The notes under the pieces were generated by a model. The model was given only the letters and a program-made list of their open reading frames with translations, was not told the origin of the DNA and did no database searches. A stretch of DNA of 64,000 nucleotides from Rhodoligotrophos appendicifer (GTDB lineage Bacteria; Pseudomonadota; Alphaproteobacteria; Rhizobiales; Im1): contig NZ_VHKL01000002.1 in NCBI RefSeq assembly GCF_007474605.1, forward strand, positions 248,001-312,000, in the 5' to 3' direction. Below, piece by piece: positions 33,056 to 43,972 of this stretch. Made by a program: the position numbers and the translations under genes. Every line of letters begins with the position of its first letter. Position 1 is the first letter of the stretch.

Positions 33056-34360
33056 ATGAAGAAAGCCTGGGGATTGCTCAAGACCGTCGTCACGGTGGTT
33101 GCGTTGGGGGTCATGGCGCTCGCGCCGAGGACTGCATCGGCCGCAGACGACACGATCAAGGTTGGCGTGCTGCACTCTCTGTCGGGGACCATGGCGATTT
33201 CAGAGACGACGCTCAAGGACGTCATGCTGATGCTCGTCGAGGAGCAGAACAAGAAGGGCGGACTTCTGGGCAAGAAGCTCGAGGCCGTCGTGGTGGATCC
33301 GGCGTCGGATTGGCCGCTGTTTGCCGAAAAGGCGAGGCAGCTGCTGTCGCAGGACAAGGTCGCGGCCGTGTTCGGCTGCTGGACCTCGGTCAGCCGCAAG
33401 TCCGTGCTGCCCGTGTTCGAGGAGCTCAACGGCCTCCTCTTCTACCCCGTACAGTATGAAGGCGAGGAGTCCTCGCGCAACATCTTCTATACCGGTGCGG
33501 CTCCCAATCAGCAGGCGATCCCCGCGGTCGACTATCTGATGGATCAGGAGGGCGTCGAGCGCTGGGTCCTGGCGGGCACCGACTATGTCTATCCGCGCAC
33601 GACCAACAAGATCCTCGAGGCCTATCTCAAGGCCAAGGGCGTGGCCGCGGAAGACATCATGATCAACTATACGCCGTTCGGCCAGTCCGACTGGCAGTCG
33701 ATCGTGTCCGAGATCAAGAGCTTCGGCTCGGCCGGCAAGAAGACCGCCGTCGTCTCGACCATCAATGGCGATGCCAATGTTCCCTTCTACAAGGAGCTGG
33801 GCAATCAAGGCGTCAAGGCCGAGGACATCCCGGTCGTGGCCTTTTCGGTGGGCGAAGAAGAACTCGCCGGCGTCGACACCAAGCCGCTGGTCGGCCATCT
33901 CGCCGCCTGGAACTACTTCATGAGCGTCGACTCGCCCGAGAACGAAGAGTTCATCAAGGCCTGGCACGGCTTCATCAAGGACGACAAGCGGGTCACCAAC
34001 GACCCGATGGAAGCTGCCTATATCGGCTTCAACATGTGGGTGAAAGCAGTCGAGAAGGCCGGGACGACCGATCCCGACGCCGTCATCGATGCGCTGATCG
34101 GCGTGTCCGTGCCCAATCTCTCGGGCGGGATGTCGGCGATGATGCCGAACCACCACATCACCAAGCCGGTGCTGATCGGCGAGATCCAGGATGACGGCCA
34201 GTTCGAGACCGTGCTGCAGACGCCCGGGCTCATCGTCGGCGACGAGTGGTCCGACTTCCTGCCCGGTTCGAAAGACCTGATCTCCGATTGGCGCAAACCC
34301 ATGGCCTGCGGCAACTACAATGTCGCTACAGGCAAGTGTCTGGGAAAAAGCGGCTCCTGA
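33056..34360 (+). CDS. urtA: Urea ABC transporter substrate-binding protein UrtA
   Basis: The 434-residue protein carries a twin-Lys-start signal peptide (residues 1-30, ending TASAAD). It then matches UrtA: IKVGVLHSLSGTMAISE, GCWTSVSRKSVLPVFEE, LLFYPVQYEGEESS, GTDYVYPRTTNKI and the C-terminal SDWRKPMACGNYNV. It binds urea in the periplasm for the UrtBCDE complex. The ATG at 33056 has GGAGG six bases upstream and gives the signal peptide; the frame stays open to 32909 but would cover the sigma-54 promoter. A REP-like element separates it from urtB. Nitrogen-limitation control through RpoN/NtrC is likely. Confidence 0.95.
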   Translation: MKKAWGLLKTVVTVVALGVMALAPRTASAADDTIKVGVLHSLSGTMAISETTLKDVMLMLVEEQNKKGGLLGKKLEAVVVDPASDWPLFAEKARQLLSQDKVAAVFGCWTSVSRKSVLPVFEELNGLLFYPVQYEGEESSRNIFYTGAAPNQQAIPAVDYLMDQEGVERWVLAGTDYVYPRTTNKILEAYLKAKGVAAEDIMINYTPFGQSDWQSIVSEIKSFGSAGKKTAVVSTINGDANVPFYKELGNQGVKAEDIPVVAFSVGEEELAGVDTKPLVGHLAAWNYFMSVDSPENEEFIKAWHGFIKDDKRVTNDPMEAAYIGFNMWVKAVEKAGTTDPDAVIDALIGVSVPNLSGGMSAMMPNHHITKPVLIGEIQDDGQFETVLQTPGLIVGDEWSDFLPGSKDLISDWRKPMACGNYNVATGKCLGKSGS

Positions 34361-34452
34361 CGACTTCCGGAGGGGAACGGAAACCGGCCGGATCAGGGTC
34401 AGCGTCATGTGGTCCGGCCGGACCATCCCGCAAGGCTGTGCAGGCTAACGGT

Positions 34453-34558
34453 CCATCATCCACGTCATCCCCGGGAGTAACCCGGGGATCGAGAACGACA
34501 CGGCGCAGGCTTTCCCCCGGGACCCTGGACCCGCGGGGTCAAAGTCCGGGGATGATGG
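34453..34558. repeat. REP-like palindromic element between urtA and urtB
   Basis: ATCCCCGGG (34467-34475) pairs with 34481-34489, and an outer CCATCATCC (34453-34461) pairs perfectly with 34550-34558. Further CCCGGG- and GGACCC-type arms lie inside. It has the same ATCCC/GGGAT character as the element after the other substrate-binding-protein gene. About 225 bases separate urtA and urtB, and nothing else is seen in that gap. Confidence 0.7.
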
Positions 34559-34585
34559 GTAAAAACTGCGGAGAGCACCGGACTC

Positions 34586-36187
34586 ATGCACTTGTTCCGC
34601 ATACTTCTTCTCTTCGCCGCCCTCCTCGCGCCCGGCCTCGCCTCCGCACAGGACATCAAGGCCCAGGTGGACGCGCTGGGGGGCGCAGATTTCGCCGCAA
34701 CGGCGGCAGCCGTGGCCAGCCTCGGTGCCAGCGGCAATCCGGCCGTGGCTCCCGTCCTCGAGGCCTTGTCCGAGGGCGATCTCTATCGTCGCAAAAGCGA
34801 TGGAGCCGTCTTCAAGGCCACCCGCAGCGGCAGCGGATTCGATCTCTTCGAGCCGGTGACCGGCGCGGCTGCCGGCCAGGCGGGCCGCAACGAGATCGAG
34901 AAGATTCGCGTGAACAATTCGCTGCGCCGGGAGATCCGCTCGGCGCTGGCCGGGCTGACATTGATGAGCCCCGACCCCGGCGTCCGCTTGTCGGCCGCCA
35001 ACACCCTCTTCATCACCCCCGACCCGGACGGGCTCGCAGCCCTCGACAAGGCGCTGGCGGCGGAGAAGGATCCACAGATCCGCACCGTGATGGAAGAGGC
35101 CCGTGCGGCAGTGATCCTCAAATCCGCGGAGACATCCGTGGATGACAAGGTTGCAGCCGTCGCCACGATCGCCGCCCGAAACAACCGCGAGGCCTTGACG
35201 ATGCTCTCCAGCATCTCGGCCGGCGAGGGCCCAGTCCCGACCGCGGCCCAGGCGGCCATGGCCGATATCGAGCAGAATCTGATGATCTGGGATGCGGTCC
35301 AGAACATCTGGTACGGCATCTCGCTGGGCTCGGTGCTCCTGCTCGCGGCCATCGGGCTTGCTATCACTTTCGGGGTCATGGGCGTCATCAACATGGCGCA
35401 TGGCGAAATGGTCATGATCGGCGCCTACACGACCTTCGTCGTGCAGACCGTCATCGCCCAGACCATGCCCGGGCTGCTCGGGGGTTCGGTGCTGATCGCG
35501 ATCCCCGTGGCCTTCATCGTCGCGGGAGCCATCGGCATCGCCATCGAACGGTCGATCATCCGCTTCCTCTACGGGCGGCCCTTGGAAACCCTGCTCGCCA
35601 CCTGGGGGCTTTCGCTGATCCTGCAGCAGGCCATCCGCACCCTTTTCGGCCCCAGCAATCGACAGGTGGGCTCGCCCTCCTGGATGTCGGGGGCCTTCGA
35701 GCTCGGGGGCCTGTCCATCACCTGGAACCGGCTCTACATCGTCATCTTCGCCCTCATCGTCTTCGCCGTGCTGAACCTGGTGCTGCGCTACACCGCCTTC
35801 GGCCTGAAGATCCGCGCCGTCACCCAGAACCGCCGCATGGCCGGGGGCATGGGCATCCGCACTCCCTGGGTGGACGCCATGACCTTCGGGCTGGGCTCCG
35901 GCATCGCCGGCATGGCCGGGGTCGCCCTGAGCCAGATCAGCAATGTGAGCCCCAATCTCGGCCAGGGCTACATCATCGACAGCTTCATGGTGGTGGTGTT
36001 CGGCGGCGTCGGCAATCTGTGGGGGACCTTGGTGGGCGCCTTCACCTTGGGGATCGTCAACAAGTTCCTCGAGCCCTATGCCGGTGCGGTGCTCGGCAAG
36101 ATCATCGTCCTCGTCGCCATCATCCTGTTCATCCAGCGGCGGCCGCGTGGCCTGTTCGCCCTCAAGGGCAGGGCGATCGAAACATGA
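34586..36187 (+). CDS. urtB: Urea ABC transporter permease UrtB
   Basis: The 533-residue permease has an N-terminal signal sequence (ALLAPGLASAQ) and a roughly 200-residue periplasmic, helical HEAT-like domain found in proteobacterial UrtB. A LivH-type membrane domain follows from about residue 235 (GISLGSVLLLAAIGLAITFGVMGVINMAHGEMVMIGAY) to the end. It pairs with UrtC as the urea pore. Its TGA overlaps the urtC start (ATGA). Confidence 0.95.
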   Translation: MHLFRILLLFAALLAPGLASAQDIKAQVDALGGADFAATAAAVASLGASGNPAVAPVLEALSEGDLYRRKSDGAVFKATRSGSGFDLFEPVTGAAAGQAGRNEIEKIRVNNSLRREIRSALAGLTLMSPDPGVRLSAANTLFITPDPDGLAALDKALAAEKDPQIRTVMEEARAAVILKSAETSVDDKVAAVATIAARNNREALTMLSSISAGEGPVPTAAQAAMADIEQNLMIWDAVQNIWYGISLGSVLLLAAIGLAITFGVMGVINMAHGEMVMIGAYTTFVVQTVIAQTMPGLLGGSVLIAIPVAFIVAGAIGIAIERSIIRFLYGRPLETLLATWGLSLILQQAIRTLFGPSNRQVGSPSWMSGAFELGGLSITWNRLYIVIFALIVFAVLNLVLRYTAFGLKIRAVTQNRRMAGGMGIRTPWVDAMTFGLGSGIAGMAGVALSQISNVSPNLGQGYIIDSFMVVVFGGVGNLWGTLVGAFTLGIVNKFLEPYAGAVLGKIIVLVAIILFIQRRPRGLFALKGRAIET

Positions 36188-37326
36188 TCACCCGCAGCCT
36201 CGACCGCTTCTCGTGGATCGTCGTCGCCATCCTGCTCGGGATCGCCGTCCTCGTCCCCATCCTCAACCTGATGGTGGAGCCCGGCAGCACGCTGCACGTG
36301 CCGACCTATGTGGTGTCGCTGTTCGGCAAATATCTCACCTATGCGCTGCTCGCGCTCGCCCTCGACCTCGTGTGGGGGTATTGCGGCATCCTCTCCCTTG
36401 GCCATGCCGCCTTCTTTGCCCTGGGCGGCTATGCCATGGGCATGTATCTGATGCGGCAGATCGGTCCTCGCGGCGTCTATGGAAACCCCGTGCTGCCGGA
36501 TTTCATGGTGTTCCTGAACTGGAAGGAACTCCCCTGGTACTGGCTGGGCTTCGATCATTTCTGGTTTGCGGCCCTCATGGTCCTGATCGTGCCGGGCCTT
36601 CTGGCCTTCGCCTTCGGCTGGCTCGCCTTCCGCAGCCGCGTCACCGGCGTCTATCTGTCGATCATCACCCAGGCCATGACCTATGCCCTGCTGCTGGCCT
36701 TCTTCCGCAACGACATGGGCTTCGGTGGCAATAACGGTCTCACCGACTTCAAGGACATCCTCGGCTTCAACATCCAGGCCGACGGCACCCGTGCCGCGTT
36801 GTTCGCTGCCTCCGCCGTCGCACTGACGATCGGCTTCGTCCTCTGCCGAGGCATCATCACCTCCAAATTCGGCAAGGTGCTGGTGGGGGTGCGCGACGCC
36901 GAGAGCCGCACGCGCTTCCTCGGCTACCGGGTCGAGCACTACAAGCTCTTCGTCTGGACGGTCTCCGCCATGCTGGCGGGCGTGGCCGGCGCCCTCTATG
37001 TGCCGCAGGTGGGCATCATCAATCCGAGCGAATTCTCGCCGGCCAATTCCATCGAGGCGGTGATCTGGGTCGCGGTCGGCGGTCGCGGCACCCTGGTGGG
37101 GCCGATCGTCGGCGCGGTGGTGGTGAACTTCGCCAAAAGTTATTTTACCAGCGCATTGCCCGAATTGTGGCTCTTCGCGCTGGGTGCCCTGTTCATCGCC
37201 GTGACGCTGTTCCTGCCGAAGGGCATCGTGGGGACCATTGCCGCAGCCTGGCAGGGTCGCAGGGTGAAGCGGAAGGCCGACACGCTGCCCGACGCCTCGC
37301 TCTCGAAACCCCAGCCGGCGGAGTGA
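36184..37326 (+). CDS. urtC: Urea ABC transporter permease UrtC
   Basis: The 380-residue LivM-type permease shows LALDLVWGYCGILSLGHAAFFALGGYAMGMY and GGRGTLVGPIVGA, with an insertion (residues about 95-130) typical of UrtC. The ATG at 36184 overlaps the urtB stop; the longer open frame upstream lies inside urtB and is not coding. The gene is followed four bases later by urtD. Confidence 0.95.
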   Translation: MITRSLDRFSWIVVAILLGIAVLVPILNLMVEPGSTLHVPTYVVSLFGKYLTYALLALALDLVWGYCGILSLGHAAFFALGGYAMGMYLMRQIGPRGVYGNPVLPDFMVFLNWKELPWYWLGFDHFWFAALMVLIVPGLLAFAFGWLAFRSRVTGVYLSIITQAMTYALLLAFFRNDMGFGGNNGLTDFKDILGFNIQADGTRAALFAASAVALTIGFVLCRGIITSKFGKVLVGVRDAESRTRFLGYRVEHYKLFVWTVSAMLAGVAGALYVPQVGIINPSEFSPANSIEAVIWVAVGGRGTLVGPIVGAVVVNFAKSYFTSALPELWLFALGALFIAVTLFLPKGIVGTIAAAWQGRRVKRKADTLPDASLSKPQPAE

Positions 37327-37330
37327 GGCC

Positions 37331-38083
37331 ATGACCGAGGCGCTCAGCAATTCGCTGCTCTATCTCGACGGCGTCACCGTCTCCTTCGACGGTTTCCGCG
37401 CCCTCAACGCCTTGTCACTGATCGTCAATCCCGGCGAAATGCGCGCCATCATCGGCCCCAACGGCGCCGGCAAGACGACAATGATGGACGTGATCACCGG
37501 CAAGACCCGGCCCGATGACGGCACCATCCTGTTCGCCGGCAAAACCGACCTCACCGCCATGGACGAGGCGTCCATCGCCGAGCTCGGGATCGGCCGCAAG
37601 TTCCAGCGGCCCACGGTCTTCGAGAGCCATACGGTCTGGGACAATATCGCGCTTGCCCTGAAAGCTCCGCGCGGCGTCTTCGCAACCCTGAAGCACAAGC
37701 TCGCCGGGGGCGAAAAGACCCGCATCGAGGAGCTGCTCTCCCTGATCCGCCTGACCGATCGCCGCAACGAACTGTCCGCCTATCTCAGCCATGGCCAGAA
37801 GCAATGGCTCGAAATCGGGATGCTGCTCGCCCAGCAACCCCAACTCCTCCTCGTCGATGAGCCTGCCGCAGGAATGACGGATGCCGAAACCGAGCAGACG
37901 GCGATCCTGCTGAAGGACATCGCGAGGACCCAATCGGTCGTCGTCGTCGAACACGACATGGTCTTCGTCCGCGACCTCGGCTGCAAGGTGACCGTCCTGC
38001 ATGAGGGGTCAGTGCTGGCCGAGGGAAGCCTGGACCAGGTCTCCGCCAATCCGCGCGTCGTCGAAGTCTATCTGGGGCGCTGA
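37331..38083 (+). CDS. urtD: Urea ABC transporter ATPase UrtD
   Basis: The 250-residue ATPase has Walker A GPNGAGKTTMMD (about residue 41), a LSHGQKQWLEIGML signature variant characteristic of UrtD, and Walker B LLLVDEPAAGMTD. It couples ATP hydrolysis to the UrtBC pore with UrtE. It lies four bases after urtC and three bases before urtE. Confidence 0.95.
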   Translation: MTEALSNSLLYLDGVTVSFDGFRALNALSLIVNPGEMRAIIGPNGAGKTTMMDVITGKTRPDDGTILFAGKTDLTAMDEASIAELGIGRKFQRPTVFESHTVWDNIALALKAPRGVFATLKHKLAGGEKTRIEELLSLIRLTDRRNELSAYLSHGQKQWLEIGMLLAQQPQLLLVDEPAAGMTDAETEQTAILLKDIARTQSVVVVEHDMVFVRDLGCKVTVLHEGSVLAEGSLDQVSANPRVVEVYLGR

Positions 38084-38086
38084 AGC

Positions 38087-38785
38087 ATGCTGACCGTCGA
38101 GAACCTGGACCTCTATTACGGTGCCGCCCAGGCCTTGCGAAAGATCTCGATCTCCGCCGAGATCGGCCAGGTCACCTGTCTCATGGGCCGCAACGGGGTC
38201 GGCAAGACCTCGCTGCTCAAGGCGATCACCGGACACCATGGCGTCACCGACGGCTCCGTGCGCTGGGACGGAGAGGTCATCAACGGTCTCAAGCCCTATG
38301 ACCGGGCACGGCGGGGCATCGCCTATGTCCCCCAGGGACGCGAGATCTTTCCGCTGCTGACGGTCTTCGAGAATCTGGAGACGGGCTTTGCGGCCGTGCC
38401 GAAGGGCATCAAGAAGGCCGTGCCCGACGAAGTCTTCGACCTGTTCCCGGTGCTGAAGTCCATGAAGGGCCGGCGCGGCGGCGACCTCTCCGGGGGGCAG
38501 CAGCAGCAGCTCGCCATCGGCCGAGCTCTCGTCACGCGGCCCCGATTGCTGCTGCTCGACGAGCCGACCGAAGGCATCCAGCCCTCGATCATCAAAGATA
38601 TCGGCCGGGCCATCACTTACCTGCGCAACAAAGGCGACATGGCGATCCTCCTGGTCGAGCAATATTTCGACTTCGCCCGCGAATTGGCGGATCATTTCGC
38701 GGTCATGGACAGGGGCGAGATCGTGCTCTCCGGCCGCGCCGAAGACATGGTCGAGGACGATGTCCGCCGGCGGTTGTCTGTTTAA
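38087..38785 (+). CDS. urtE: Urea ABC transporter ATPase UrtE
   Basis: The 232-residue ATPase has Walker A GRNGVGKTSLL (about residue 35), signature LSGGQQQQLAIGRAL and Walker B LLLLDEPTEGIQPS, the last being a UrtE-typical sequence. It is the final gene of the transporter. A REP-like palindrome and about 89 bases separate it from ureD, so urease may be transcribed from urtA through this gap or from its own promoter. Confidence 0.95.
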   Translation: MLTVENLDLYYGAAQALRKISISAEIGQVTCLMGRNGVGKTSLLKAITGHHGVTDGSVRWDGEVINGLKPYDRARRGIAYVPQGREIFPLLTVFENLETGFAAVPKGIKKAVPDEVFDLFPVLKSMKGRRGGDLSGGQQQQLAIGRALVTRPRLLLLDEPTEGIQPSIIKDIGRAITYLRNKGDMAILLVEQYFDFARELADHFAVMDRGEIVLSGRAEDMVEDDVRRRLSV

Positions 38786-38802
38786 GCGTGCCACCTCTTC
38801 GC

Positions 38803-38855
38803 CATCCCGCGCGGTTCTGCCCAGTCCCGCGACATGCGCTGCAGCGCCGGGGATG
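38803..38855. repeat. REP-like palindrome between urtE and ureD
   Basis: CATCCC (38803-38808) pairs with GGGATG (38850-38855) and encloses a perfect 12-base palindrome GCGCTGCAGCGC (38836-38847). It resembles, more loosely, the elements after the two binding-protein genes. Confidence 0.5.
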
Positions 38856-38874
38856 ACATGATAGGGTGCAGTCC

Positions 38875-39708
38875 ATGCTGAATCGCTTGTCCGTTCCCGC
38901 GCCTCCAACCCTGCAGCGTGCAAGTGGCGAAGTACGCCTGTGCATCGAAGGTGCCATGCCGGCGTCCCATGCGTCGGGCGCGTATCAGCAAGGCTCTCTC
39001 AAGGTGCGCTTTCCGCGTCTCGGTGTCGGAGGGTTTCCAGAGGCGGTGCTCATCAACACGGCCGGCGGCGTCACGGGCGGCGACGTCTTCAAAGCCTCGA
39101 TCCGGGTGGCCGAAAGCGCCCGTGCCGTCGTAACGACCCAGGCCGCCGAACGGGTCTATCGGTCCATGGGGGGCGATGCACATCTCGATGTCTCGCTCGA
39201 GGTCGGCGAGGGGGCGCGGCTCGACTGGCTGCCCCAGGAAACGATCCTGTTCGACGGCGGATGCCTGTCGCGCACGCTCGATGTCACTCTGGCGGAGACC
39301 GCAGAAGCACTCCTCTGCGAGAGCATCGTCCTGGGCCGCACCGCGTCCGGCGAGACGGTTCGCGGCGGCTCGCTCGTGGACCGCTGGCGCATCCGCCGCG
39401 GCGGCCGGCTCGTCTATGCCGATACGACCCGCCTCGGCGGCGCGGTCGATGTGACCGGCGCGGGCGCAGCGGTGCTCGATGGAAATCTCGCTTTTGCCAG
39501 CCTCGTCTGGGTCGGGGGGGACGTCCAAGCGCGGCTGGAGAGGGCACGCGCGCTTCTTGTGCGTAAGGGGGGAATCGGCGGTGCCAGCGTCTGGAACGGT
39601 CTCCTGGCCGTGCGTATGGTGGCGGCAACGGGGAGCGAATTGCGCCAGCGCCTGTGCGAAGTGCTGGAGGCGCTGGAGGTGAGCTTGCCGAGGGTTTGGA
39701 GACTGTGA
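38875..39708 (+). CDS. ureD: Urease accessory protein UreD
   Basis: The 277-residue protein has UreD features: [14 protein letters not shown] (about residue 60), [24 protein letters not shown] and a middle [12 protein letters not shown] segment. It scaffolds the UreD-UreF-UreG complex that delivers nickel to apo-urease. The ATG at 38875 has AGGG eight bases upstream; a GTG three codons earlier lacks a ribosome-binding site. It lies upstream of the structural genes, as in many alphaproteobacterial clusters. Confidence 0.92.
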   Translation: MLNRLSVPAPPTLQRASGEVRLCIEGAMPASHASGAYQQGSLKVRFPRLGVGGFPEAVLINTAGGVTGGDVFKASIRVAESARAVVTTQAAERVYRSMGGDAHLDVSLEVGEGARLDWLPQETILFDGGCLSRTLDVTLAETAEALLCESIVLGRTASGETVRGGSLVDRWRIRRGGRLVYADTTRLGGAVDVTGAGAAVLDGNLAFASLVWVGGDVQARLERARALLVRKGGIGGASVWNGLLAVRMVAATGSELRQRLCEVLEALEVSLPRVWRL

Positions 39709-39730
39709 GGATCGATCCCGCAGCAATCGT

Positions 39731-39784
39731 CGTCCCGGTTCACGTTCCCGGCTGTGCGCGTCGCGCTGGCCGGGCCGAGGGACG
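39731..39784. repeat. Weak palindromic element between ureD and ureAB
   Basis: CGTCCC (39731-39736) pairs with GGGACG (39779-39784) around a GC-rich loop containing CCCGG and CCGGG. It may be a fourth REP-like element of this region, but the pairing is short. Confidence 0.3.
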
Positions 39785-39802
39785 TTCAACAGAGGACAGG
39801 CC

Positions 39803-40425
39803 GTGAAACTCACTCCCCGAGAGAAGGACAAGCTGCTCGTCGCCATGGCGGCCATGGTGGCGCGGCGCCGGCTGGAGCGCGGTGCGAAGCTGAACTATCC
39901 GGAGGCCATCGCCCTCATCTCCGATTTCGTCGTGGAAGGCGCCCGGGACGGTCGCTCCGTCGCCGATCTCATGGAGGCCGGCGCTCATGTGCTGGCGCCG
40001 AGCCAGGTCATGGAGGGCGTCGCCGAACTGATCCACGAGGTGCAGGTCGAGGCGACCTTCCCCGACGGCACCAAGCTGGTGACGGTGCACAACCCGATCC
40101 GGGGCCACAGGGATCACCGCACGGCGCCGGGTGCGGTCGAGACCCTGCCCGGCGAGATCATCCTCAATGCCGGGAGGGACGCCATCCTGCTGGAGGTCGC
40201 CAATACCGGGGACCGGCCCGTGCAGGTCGGCTCGCATTATCATTTCTACGAGACCAACCCGGCGCTCGCCTTCGATCGCGAGGCTGCCCGCGGCATGCGC
40301 CTCGACATTCCCGCCGGCACCGCCGTGCGCTTCGAGCCGGGACAGTCCCGGCAGGTCCATCTCGTGCCCCTCGGCGGCAAGCGCGAGGTCTATGGCTTCA
40401 ACCAGAAGATCATGGGGACGCTCTG

Positions 40426-40426
<1 letters not shown>
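39803..40426 (+). CDS. ureAB: Fused urease gamma/beta subunit
   Basis: The 207-residue protein joins the gamma subunit (residues 1-100: [32 protein letters not shown]) to the beta subunit (about 105-207: [48 protein letters not shown]). In most bacteria these are two genes, ureA and ureB. A fused form occurs in some lineages, including Helicobacter. It assembles with UreC into the nickel enzyme. Its stop TGA overlaps the ureC ATG (TGATG). Confidence 0.95.
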
Positions 40427-42138
<1,712 letters not shown>

Positions 42139-42139
42139 G

Positions 42140-42673
42140 ATGACCATGCTCCATGCCCGCACAGTCCGGCCGGCCGGCTCCTTCGCCCAGGCCGATGACG
42201 AGATTAGCCTCGACCATGACGGCCGCCATCGCCGGCGCATCCAGCTCACCACCAAGGGCGGGACGCGTTTCCTGCTCGATCTGGCGCAGGCTACGGCGCT
42301 GCAGGAGGGCGACGGGCTCGAATTGGAGGATGGGCGGATCGTGCGGGTCAGGGCCGAGCCCGAGGCGCTGATGCACGTGACCGCCGGCAGCCCGGAGCTC
42401 CTGATGCGCCTCGTCTGGCACATCGGCAACCGCCATTTGGCCGCCGAGATCACGGCCTCGGCCGTCCTGATCCGTCCGGATCATGTCATTGCCGACATGC
42501 TGCGGGCTCTGGGTGCGACGGTGACGGCCGTGACGCAGCCCTTTCTGCCGGAGGGCGGCGCCTATGCGGCGGCCGGGCATGCCCATGCCCACAGCCATGC
42601 TGAAAGCCACGCTCACGGCCATGCCCACAGTCACAGTCATTCACACAGCCACAGCCACGACCATGATCACTGA
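42140..42673 (+). CDS. ureE: Urease nickel-metallochaperone UreE with His-rich tail
   Basis: The 177-residue protein has the UreE N-terminal peptide-binding and C-terminal metal-binding halves (WHIGNRHLAAEI and LIRPDHVIADML). It ends with about 31 residues containing 15 histidines in His-Ser/His-Ala/His-Asp pairs. Such tails store nickel for delivery to UreG and urease. It starts two bases after the ureC stop and overlaps ureF by 11 bases. Confidence 0.93.
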   Translation: MTMLHARTVRPAGSFAQADDEISLDHDGRHRRRIQLTTKGGTRFLLDLAQATALQEGDGLELEDGRIVRVRAEPEALMHVTAGSPELLMRLVWHIGNRHLAAEITASAVLIRPDHVIADMLRALGATVTAVTQPFLPEGGAYAAAGHAHAHSHAESHAHGHAHSHSHSHSHSHDHDH

Positions 42674-43331
42674 GGCGGCAGCCCTCTATCGCCTGCTCGC
42701 CTGGCTGTCGCCGTCCTATCCGGTCGGTGCCTTCAGCCACAGCAATGGGCTCGAATGGGCCGTCGAAGCCGGCGACGCGGCGACTGCCGAAGCGGTGGGC
42801 GATTGGATCGAGGACATCCTTCGCCATGGCGGCGGCCGCCAGGACGCCCTCCTGTTCTGTGCAACCCATGCCGCGGCTCTCGATGGCGGAGAGGGGCTCG
42901 CCGACATCATCGAACTTGCCGCCGCCTTCTTTCCCTCCGCGGAGCGGCGCAGCGAAAGCCTGTCCCAGGGTCGCGCCTTCGTGCTCGCCACCAATGCCGC
43001 CTGGGCCCCCGACACGCTGCTGCCCGCAGGCGACATCGCCTATCCGGTGGCGGTCGCCCTGGCCTCCGCCCGCCACGGGATTGCCTGCGACATGGCGCTC
43101 ACCGCCTATCTGCACGCCTTCGTCGCCAACCTCGTGTCAGCGGCAGTGCGGCTGGTGCCCTTGGGTCAGACGCAGGGGCAGCGTCTTCTCGCCCGTCTCG
43201 AACCGGTCGTGGCCGAGATCGCCGATGCGGCGACCGGTGCGGATCTTGACGATCTCGGCGGATGTGCGTTCCTCGCCGACATCGCCTCCATGAATCATGA
43301 AACCCAATATACGAGGCTGTTCCGGACATGA
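42663..43331 (+). CDS. ureF: Urease accessory protein UreF
   Basis: The 222-residue all-helical protein has the UreF hallmark [21 protein letters not shown] (about residue 14), SQGRAFV and a C-terminal [14 protein letters not shown]. It bridges UreD and UreG and checks GTP-dependent nickel loading. The start lies inside the His-rich tail of ureE (11-base overlap), and the end overlaps ureG by four bases. Confidence 0.93.
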   Translation: MITEAAALYRLLAWLSPSYPVGAFSHSNGLEWAVEAGDAATAEAVGDWIEDILRHGGGRQDALLFCATHAAALDGGEGLADIIELAAAFFPSAERRSESLSQGRAFVLATNAAWAPDTLLPAGDIAYPVAVALASARHGIACDMALTAYLHAFVANLVSAAVRLVPLGQTQGQRLLARLEPVVAEIADAATGADLDDLGGCAFLADIASMNHETQYTRLFRT

Positions 43332-43963
43332 GTTCCTCTCCCCACGGACCTTTGCGCGTCGGCATCGGCGGCCCGGTCGGCTCCGGCAAGACGGCGCTGA
43401 TGGAAGCGCTGTGCAAGACCATGCGCGACACTTATGACATCGCCGCCATCACCAACGACATCTACACCAAGGAGGACGCCCTCATCCTCACCCGCGCCGA
43501 GGCCCTGCCCGTGGAGCGGATCATGGGCGTCGAGACGGGGGGATGTCCGCATACGGCGATCCGCGAGGACGCGTCCATCAATCTCGCGGCCATTGCCGAA
43601 ATGCGCGGGCGATTTCCAGACCTGGACATGGTGCTGATCGAATCGGGCGGCGACAACCTTGCGGCGACGTTCTCACCGGAGCTCGCGGATCTCACCATCT
43701 ATGTCATCGACGTCGCGGCGGGCGAGAAGATCCCGCGCAAGGGCGGCCCCGGCATCACCCGTTCCGATCTGCTGGTGATCAACAAGATCGATCTCGCACC
43801 CATGGTCGGGGCCTCGCTCGACGTCATGGACAGGGACACCAAGCGCATGCGCGGCGAGCGACCCTATGTCTTCACCAATCTCAAGACCCGGCAGGGTCTC
43901 GAGACGGTCATCGAGTTTCTCGAAGAAAAAGGCGGGTTGAGCCCAAGCGCGCCGAACGGCTGA
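43328..43963 (+). CDS. ureG: Urease accessory GTPase UreG
   Basis: The 211-residue SIMIBI-class GTPase has the P-loop GPVGSGKT (15-22), ESGGDN (switch/Walker B) and NKIDLAP (the guanine-specific NKxD). The [14 protein letters not shown] segment contains the Cys-Pro-His nickel-binding motif. It powers nickel insertion into urease. It is the last urease gene, convergent with the GMC oxidoreductase gene nine bases away. Confidence 0.95.
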   Translation: MSSSPHGPLRVGIGGPVGSGKTALMEALCKTMRDTYDIAAITNDIYTKEDALILTRAEALPVERIMGVETGGCPHTAIREDASINLAAIAEMRGRFPDLDMVLIESGGDNLAATFSPELADLTIYVIDVAAGEKIPRKGGPGITRSDLLVINKIDLAPMVGASLDVMDRDTKRMRGERPYVFTNLKTRQGLETVIEFLEEKGGLSPSAPNG

Positions 43964-43972
43964 GGCGCTCGC

